In this document: piece by piece, positions 49,418 through 64,000 of the stretch | Layout: every line of letters starts with the position of its first letter | Position numbering within the stretch: position 1 is the first letter of the stretch | NCBI GenBank assembly: GCA_018389105.1 | Contig: JACATO010001057.1 | Span: 124,001-188,000, forward strand | From: Nautilus pompilius | Taxonomy: Eukaryota > Mollusca > Cephalopoda > Nautilida > Nautilidae | DNA length: 64,000 nucleotides | Direction of reading: 5' to 3' | Position numbers and translations under genes: made by a program | Notes under the pieces: generated by a model | Database searches by the model: none | The model's input: the letters and a program-made list of their open reading frames with translations, nothing else | Told to the model about the DNA's origin: nothing

Positions 49418-50969
49418 TGAGAGAGATGGAGAGGAGAGAGAGAGAGAGAGATGGAGAGAGAGAGAGGAGAGAGAGAGAGAGAGGAGAGATGTGGAGAGAG
49501 AGTGGAGAGAGGAGAGAGAGAGAGAGGATGGCGGAGAGGGATAAGGGAGGAGAGAGAGATTGGAGAGAGAGAGAGAGAGATTGTGGAGAGGTGAGAGAGG
49601 AGAGAGAGGAGAGAGAGAGAGAAGATGTGGAGGAGAGAGAGAGGAGAGAGAGAGAGGAGATTTGGAGGAGAGAGGAGGAGAGAGAGAGCGAGCGATGTTG
49701 GAGAGATGAGAGCGGAGAGAGAGAGAGAGAGGACGAGAGAGATAGAGAGGAGTGAATGATGTAGAGTCGAGAGAGAGGGGAGGGGAGTGAGAGAGAGGAG
49801 AGAGTTGTGAGAGGAGAGAGGAGAGAGGAGGAGAGAGCGAGCGAGTAGAGGCTTTGAGAGGATAGAGAGAGAGGATGGGAGAGAGAGTAGACGGAGAGAA
49901 GAGGTGATAGAGAGAGAGAGAGAGGAGAGAGAGTGAGCGAGATGGAGAGAGGGAGATGAGAGAGGAGAGGGAGCTGGGGAGGCGAGGAGAGAGAGGAGAG
50001 GAGCGCAGAGGAGAGTGGAGGGAGGAGAGAGCGGAGAGAGAGAGGATTTAGCGGGAAGAGAGAGAGGGAGGAGAGAGGAGATGATGAGGGAGAGGAGTAG
50101 AGAGAGAGAGAGGATGAGGAGAGAGGAGAGATGGAGAGAGGCCGAGACGGAGACCGAGCCGAGCGGAGAGATGTGATGCCGCGATGGAGATTCGAGAGAG
50201 AGAGAGCTGGAGAGAGAGATGAGAGATTGTGGGAGGCGATGAGAGAGATGCGGAGAGAGAGAGAGAGAGAGATGTGAGAGTATGGAGAGAGAGAGAGCGA
50301 GAATGGAGAGATGAGAGATGATGCGAGAAGAGAGCGAGATTGAGTTGTGGGGAGGAGAGAATGAGAGAGACGAGAGCAGGAGATCGAGAGAGAGAGGATG
50401 AGAGTAGAGAGAGGAGAGAGAGAGATGGGGAGAGAGAGCGATGAGAGAGAGAGAGAGAGAGAGAGAGATGTGCGGAGAGAGAAGAGATGGGCGAGAGGAG
50501 AGACGAGATGACCGACGACCGTTCAGCATTTCTGCTATAACGACGACATACTTTTCAGTTCTATCGGAGGCAGCCAAGCCTCCGTCTCCTCTTCCTCGCT
50601 CTCGTAGTCGATAAACTCCTCTACCTCTGCACCCCCATCAGCTTTCTCCGCAGCGTCGGGGTGTTTGATCCCCGTCTCCGCGCCTCCCACTCCGTCTGCT
50701 CCACTCTCCCCCCCTACCCCTGCGCCCTCGCCGGTCCCAGCAGCAGTCAGGGAGCCGTCGGTCGAGTACCAGTCGTTGCAGCTGCTGGCCTGGAGCTGCG
50801 TCGCCAAATGCTTCGTTGAGGGAAGGAATCGGGTTAGAAGGGAAAAATCCCGCCGGCAGGTAGAGCGGTAAGGACGACAGGGGCTGTCCTCCTTCCACCA
50901 CCGGCTGCTGGCGGGGTGCATAGCTCTGCTCTCCGAGACGACGACACGACACAGCCGCCTCAAGTTCAT
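22854..50969 (-). CDS. MALSU1: MALSU1, mitochondrial ribosome assembly factor (RsfS family), 4 exons
   Basis: Seen: four minus-strand exons (50969-50552, 48829-48651, 46670-46589, 23005-22854) join with GT-AG introns and matching phases 1, 0, 1 into 276 residues. Residues 1-139 are an arginine-rich, mitochondrial-presequence-like N-terminus followed by a Gly/Ala/Glu-rich acidic linker. Residues about 146-265 form the RsfS domain, with FTDYLVVVSGMSMRHVRAIAE (in two parts, 174-183 and 184-194), DWIAMDLGN (220-228) and the YDLEMLWS-like stretch near the end. Known: MALSU1 binds mitochondrial large-subunit protein uL14 during assembly and blocks premature subunit joining; bacterial RsfS does the same. 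Human MALSU1 is about 230 residues; the extra length here is in the N-terminal linker. The start at 50969 is chosen over an in-frame upstream ATG at 51068 because MNLRRLCRVVV looks like a presequence. Intron 3 is about 23.6 kb and full of transposons. Identity is secure from motifs; exact ends of the N-terminus are less so. Confidence 0.93.
23869..23882 (+). repeat. Left terminal inverted repeat of hAT-like element
   Basis: TAGGGCAGGTCGAT is identical to the reverse complement of the right end, and GCGTACAA immediately precedes it. Confidence 0.9.
24427..27113 (+). pseudogene. Transposase-like gene of the hAT-like element (one frame-disrupted site)
   Basis: Exon 1 (24427-25107) encodes a basic N-terminus and a cysteine cluster C122, C124, C131, C138, C143, H147, C150, C152, followed by 'VPxEERxYLRDQR'. 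Intron 25108-25289 (GT-AG, phase 0). Exon 2 (from 25290) has candidate RNase H-fold acidic residues D322 (in GVDGK) and D406 (ILLDNTATNTG) and a conserved CALHQNELPLR block. The frame is lost between about 26003 and 26034, where two 2-bp excesses would explain the shift. It resumes at about 26035 to 26564. Intron 26565-26749 (phase 2). Exon 4 (26750-27113) holds LPCHSQSVERSVKLVTEAS, with the likely third acidic residue (GAA 26955-26957), in the place of the hAT C-terminal motif. AATAAA is at 27193-27198. I recall unnamed relatives in other invertebrates but cannot name the family. It is either a recent pseudogene or carries a sequence error. Confidence 0.8.
27341..27354 (-). repeat. Right terminal inverted repeat of hAT-like element
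   Basis: ATCGACCTGCCCTA is the exact inverse of the left end and is followed by the second copy of GCGTACAA. Confidence 0.9.
29255..29335 (-). mobile_element. tRNA-like SINE head
   Basis: The minus strand reads TGGTAGTGCAGTGGTTAGCT, a near-consensus box A, then GTGTGATTCTCACTAAGG and TGGTTTGGTTTGGTG, the same head-to-body junction text as the SINE at 30.4 kb. No long body is recognised. Confidence 0.5.
30400..30715 (+). mobile_element. tRNA-derived SINE, same family as 44.3 kb copy
   Basis: It carries a good box B, GGTTTGATTCC (30457-30467), then GGTTTGGTGTACTTCC, CATCTAAAAACAAATAGTTC and the 3' part CAGAGTTGTTTCCCTTACTG with ACAA repeats. The order and text parallel the 44.3 kb copy. Confidence 0.65.
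30949..30969. repeat. GGA trinucleotide repeat
   Basis: (GGA)n of about seven units. Confidence 0.85.
32030..34765 (-). pseudogene. ZMYM1-like hAT transposase pseudogene
   Basis: On the minus strand, fragments appear in the expected order. The N-terminus is MSIKESGALGHKRGAQFAAS (34765 on). A TTF-type zinc-finger region follows (NRSWLVYSPLHKAAYCSCCL... with GGFSKWTK, 34417-34103). The DUF4371 core contains YYGILFDSTPDLAHCEQLAQ (33726-33448), then DNAAVMSGHLSGVQQRILN and INCDNHSLNLACLHDAS (33290-33109). The C-terminal hAT dimerisation domain SIARCERSFGKLKLTVT lies near 32190-32160 and ends in SFAAAKARK at about 32040. Stops and frame changes separate the pieces, and a 183-bp sequence is inserted at 33277-33459. 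It cannot make a full protein. Confidence 0.85.
33277..33459 (+). mobile_element. 183-bp nested retroposon-like insertion with CAA-repeat tail
   Basis: The host reading frame is LLSDC|RADNAAVMSG, with the Cys codon at 33460-33462 and the Arg codon at 33274-33276. The 183 bp between them break the frame's conserved text. The inserted DNA is GC-rich at its plus-strand start (CCCGGGTCCTTGGGGCCCCC) and ends in repeated CAA (about 33450-33462), like a 3' retroposon tail. Box A/B promoter motifs are not clear and no target duplication is obvious, so SINE is only the best guess. Confidence 0.5.
35985..37870 (-). pseudogene. Second hAT (DUF4371-type) transposase pseudogene
   Basis: The minus strand reads, with many stops, a TTF-like start (WLNQYSPWLSYS... 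near 37830-37760), then GFSIVADESADISGKEQLSHG (in pieces, 37290-37215), then LEKLHGQGYDGCSTMAGKERGMQ and VHFTARKLNLVVRN (37090-36935). The dimerisation domain ICAAERSFSTMRRMKTWLRS begins near 36180 and is followed by DDRLSGLCMM. This is the TTF/DUF4371/hAT-C layout of a different subfamily from the 32-35 kb copy. Its terminal repeats were not found. Confidence 0.8.
37871..41239. other. MALSU1 intron 3 segment, nothing recognised
   Basis: AT-rich. A poly-G run (38506-38514) within a GGTTGGGGG...CCCCTGCC stretch (38500-38550) may be a transposon end. No other structure. Confidence 0.4.
41240..42300 (+). pseudogene. Tc1/mariner transposase pseudogene
   Basis: An N-terminal helix-turn-helix (MQQIVTQLHVSEAAVGKT, about 41342-41395) is followed by WKEVLFTDESNFKLFGNNQW (41686-41745), the DES region of the DDE core with the Asp codon at about 41707. 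Then comes a frame-shifted remnant of the FQHDNEPNHIA block (about 41970-42005), where the second catalytic Asp sits. There are many stops and frame changes, so it is inactive. Confidence 0.8.
42770..43570 (-). pseudogene. Second Tc1/mariner transposase pseudogene, opposite strand
   Basis: The minus strand shows a degraded DDE transposase: GDGAKCHISH (about 43045-43015) and the C-terminal block LDMNLIEHLWQYLNCQLK (about 42957-42905), equivalent to the Tc1 'PDLNPIEHLW' motif, then MMELKDRYRE and the tail. Stops and shifts are frequent. It lies convergent to the copy at 41.2-42.3 kb and differs from it in sequence, so it is a separate old insertion. Confidence 0.7.
44281..44580 (+). mobile_element. 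tRNA-derived SINE
   Basis: A tRNA-like head (AGTGGTAGACTAATGA near 44285 as box A; GGTCAGGGACTGACTC as a worn box B) leads to a body with TTCCTCCCACATCTAAAATA (44398-44417) and AGGGTTGTCTCCCTTGTAGA (44540-44559), followed by an A-rich tail (44565-44590). The body elements recur at 30.4, 48.0 and 63.9 kb. Confidence 0.65.
45232..45266. repeat. AACT and AAT simple repeats
   Basis: TAACTAACTAACTAA is followed by (TAA)n. Confidence 0.9.
45815..46040 (-). mobile_element. Possible SINE of another family ending in an AC tract
   Basis: The minus strand has GAACCAAATTGTTCTATGTG, then TTTTCTCCTTCCCACCATAA, and terminates in a (CA)n run, shown as (GT)n at 45811-45826 on the plus strand. The layout resembles the other SINEs here but the sequence differs. 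Weak evidence. Confidence 0.3.
46589..46670 (-). CDS. MALSU1: MALSU1 exon 3 (short, found by phase and motif)
   Basis: An 82-bp exon encodes YKRKKLERDPFIR and the DWIAMDLG strand. The acceptor is CTTTTTAG at 46671-46672 (minus). The donor is the weaker form G|GTTTGT at 46588. Phase 0 in and phase 1 out match exons 2 and 4 exactly, and the residues match the part of the RsfS domain missing between them (basic loop, xRDPxx, DWxxxDxG). No other segment between 48650 and 23006 is needed to complete the domain. Confidence 0.88.
46671..48650. other. MALSU1 intron 2
   Basis: AT-rich intron with a SINE fragment at 48.0-48.26 kb. No other element recognised. Confidence 0.5.
48010..48260 (+). mobile_element. 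SINE fragment, same family
   Basis: TTCTTCCCACATCTAAAATA, then TAGTAGGGTTTTCC, match the shared body of the 44.3 kb SINE. The tRNA-like head is missing. It lies in MALSU1 intron 2. Confidence 0.5.
48651..48829 (-). CDS. MALSU1: MALSU1 exon 2 (first half of RsfS domain)
   Basis: The acceptor is TTTGTTTGCAG at 48830 and the donor is CTG|GTAAGA at 48650. The exon completes an Arg codon with exon 1 and encodes residues 141-199: the IEELVTVLKEEKAKDLCVL helix-strand unit and TDYLVVVSGMSMRHVRAIAE, the most conserved RsfS block. It ends in phase 0 after KWL. Confidence 0.93.
49333..50515. repeat. GA-rich microsatellite tract at the start of MALSU1 intron 1
   Basis: About 1.18 kb of (GA)n with GGA, GATG and GAGCGA interruptions on the plus strand. 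On the MALSU1 transcript this is a CU-rich stretch starting about 35 nt after the exon 1 donor. Long open frames crossing it on both strands (up to 414 codons, Ser/Leu or Arg/Glu only) are repeat artefacts. Confidence 0.95.
50552..50969 (-). CDS. MALSU1: MALSU1 exon 1 (presequence and acidic linker)
   Basis: The exon encodes residues 1-139 plus one base. It opens MNLRRLCRVVV with scattered Arg and Ser, as expected for a mitochondrial import signal, and then passes into a Gly/Ala/Asp/Glu-rich linker ending EEEETEAWLPPIELK. The donor reads AAAA|GTATGT at 50551. Reading through it gives only a few more codons to a stop. An alternative in-frame ATG lies 33 codons upstream at 51068, which would give a 177-residue open stretch; that start would bury the presequence and seems less likely. 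A GA-rich repeat begins about 35 bp beyond the donor. Confidence 0.85.
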
Positions 50970-51719
50970 GCCGGGCGGCAAACGGTTAACGAAAGGAAAG
51001 GCCCTGCTAAGGAGAACGTTCTGGAGCCCCCCCCGGCTTACACGAGCCCCTACTTCGCCGTACACCAAGTCATAATGCTAGATGCTGATGTAAAGGCTTC
51101 ACCGCGTTTCCTCAGAGGACCCTAATTAAGGAACTGAGGCGATCACCTCAGCAGGGATCCATCACAGTACCACACGCGGTGGAAGGTAAAAACGTACGAA
51201 TTACGATAGTCGTAGAACGAAATATTGATCAAATTACAACTTTAATTCTAAAAAAATATTGTATTTAATGCGGTTTTTAAAAATTAAAACACGAAAATGT
51301 TATAAACTTTAAATTGTTTTTGTTGTTTTTCTTAAAGTCGAGATAACAGCATCCACTTTCCCCGCCTTCACTACAAGAGAGTTCTCGGAGAAAGGGAGTT
51401 ATTATTATTTTGCCGAGGAAACCGACGTTGACGGGTCAATGGCTTTACATCGTCAGTCCTTCGGTTCAGCGTCAAACGGTGTACTGATGTAAATTTATTT
51501 ATTTATTTTTTTTTAATAGCTCAAATGGCTGCTTAATTCTTCAATACTCTACGCGGAAGGACTTTGGCTCTATGAGGAGGCCTGTTCCTGTTCACAAGCA
51601 AATCACCTGAATTCCTCCTGTGCTGGGGATGTTTGACGACGACGACCTTTGCTGTTTTGGTTGTTCCTCTGTTCTGAACCCTGATCCCCTCCTCCCCTCC
51701 CCCCCTCAATGCTTGCTGA
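50970..51719. promoter_or_regulatory. Shared divergent promoter interval, MALSU1/TMEM41A
   Basis: About 750 bp separate the two divergent ATGs. The MALSU1 side (50.55-51.19 kb) is rich in C, G and CpG compared with the AT-rich introns. The middle (51.24-51.35 kb) is AT-rich. The TMEM41A side has pyrimidine tracts (51680-51710) close to its ATG. No TATA box is well placed, which is usual for housekeeping bidirectional promoters. Transcription start sites cannot be fixed from sequence. Confidence 0.6.
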
Positions 51720-63376
<11,657 letters not shown>

Positions 63377-63465
63377 TGAGAACTCCAGTTGTTGTTTTAC
63401 TGTTTCAGGGCTTCCAGTCTGAATTAAATAAAAAATATATACCGGTGTATGCATTGTACATATTT

Positions 63466-63471
63466 AATAAA
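63466..63471 (+). terminator. TMEM41A: TMEM41A poly(A) signal
   Basis: AATAAA lies 90 bp after the stop codon and is followed by a T-rich stretch, so the 3' UTR is about 110 bp. Confidence 0.75.
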
Positions 63472-63884
63472 GATTTTTTTAAGCCGGTTCTAGTGTTTCA
63501 TTTGCTTGTTTGATTCTTATATATATAAATAAAAGAATCAAACAGATCACATAACCGTTGAAGTTTTCTGTAGCTTTCTATTGACATTTAATAAAAACAG
63601 ATGAGTACATTTGAACCACCAAAGTTGGTATTCTGATAGAAATTGAAATGGAGCTGGTTGAAAGTGTCAGCTATACCCACAGCAGACAAAACAAATCTAC
63701 CTCCTAATTTGTTTATTCACAGGTTTTGATGGTGGAAGAAATTAACTCTGATTAGCTTTATAATGGTTGGCCATCAGAAATGATTTGTAACTTAACGCTA
63801 AAGTTCAGAATGTAAGACTCCAGAGAAAACAAAAAAGCTACAAATCATCTTTCACTGGATCTGTAAAGGAAGGTGCAGTGAGTG

Positions 63885-64000
63885 CTAAGGTCGACAAGTG
63901 GCCGGAGTCCAAGTTCTGCCAGGGTCATCTTAGTGTGACAGGTGCCTTCCCAAATCTAAAATTAAAGGGACTTTAGCCCTGTCACCTATTCTACACAAGT
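63885..64000 (+). mobile_element. SINE fragment at window edge
   Basis: TTCCCAAATCTAAAATTAAA, then GGGACTTTAGCCCTGTC, resembles the SINE body seen at 44.4 kb. It runs off the window. Confidence 0.45.

Noticed and set aside
49220-49755. Arg/Glu-rich plus-strand open frames
   Set aside because: Direct translation of (GA)n; no real protein expected.
49333-50577. 414-codon minus-strand open frame
   Set aside because: Only Ser/Leu/Pro codons from the GA/CT repeat; it lies in MALSU1 intron 1 and overlaps the end of exon 1 in another phase.
50970-51068. Upstream in-frame ATG of MALSU1
   Set aside because: It would add 33 residues ahead of a good presequence-like MNLRRLCRVVV start. Possible, but less likely.

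Overview
This is animal (metazoan) nuclear DNA. It has two intron-rich protein genes with GT-AG introns and the standard code, long AT-rich introns, and dense decayed DNA transposons, LINEs, a Penelope-like element, tRNA-derived SINEs, microsatellites and minisatellites. The transposon mix and protein sequences suggest an invertebrate, most likely a mollusc or other lophotrochozoan; that is inference only. I see no prokaryotic features, rRNA, functional tRNA or CRISPR.

Genes. The two genes stand head to head around a GC-rich interval at about 50.97-51.72 kb. On the minus strand, MALSU1 (mitochondrial ribosome-silencing/large-subunit assembly factor, RsfS family) runs from its ATG at 50969 through four exons to a stop at 22854. 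Its last intron is about 23.6 kb. On the plus strand, TMEM41A (VTT/DedA-family membrane protein) runs from an ATG at 51720 through five exons to a stop at 63376. Both models join with consistent phases: 276 and 240 residues. The first TMEM41A exon and MALSU1 exon 3 are short, and I placed them by splice sites, phase and family motifs.

Layout. 1-12 kb is comparatively GC-rich with no gene I can recognise. It holds a 23-bp minisatellite (0.77-1.01 kb), a CpG-rich patch followed by a polypyrimidine tract (2.69-3.58 kb), a Tc1-like scrap (about 8.1 kb) and a 28-bp minisatellite of about 39 copies (10.33-11.43 kb). From about 12 kb the sequence becomes AT-rich, with two unexplained minus-strand open segments (12.08-12.71 kb), a Tigger/pogo fragment (17.1-17.5 kb) and an RNase H-bearing LINE relic (20.1-21.8 kb). 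MALSU1 intron 3 (23.0-46.6 kb) contains a nearly intact hAT-like transposon with an 8-bp target-site duplication (23869-27354), a ZMYM1-like hAT relic with a nested small insertion (31.6-35.6 kb), a second hAT relic (36.0-37.9 kb), two Tc1/mariner relics and several SINEs. MALSU1 intron 1 begins with about 1.2 kb of GA-rich repeat. TMEM41A introns carry a 67-bp x 7 minisatellite, a Penelope-like relic, a complete but decayed Tigger element (58858-60781) and a LINE 3' fragment.

The two host genes are not known to share a pathway: one serves mitoribosome assembly, the other endomembrane lipid handling. Their link here is positional. The item most worth follow-up is the hAT-like element: 14-bp terminal inverted repeats starting TAGGG, a perfect 8-bp duplication, and a three-intron-style gene with a cysteine cluster and RNase H-fold signatures, spoiled by one short frame-disrupted spot.
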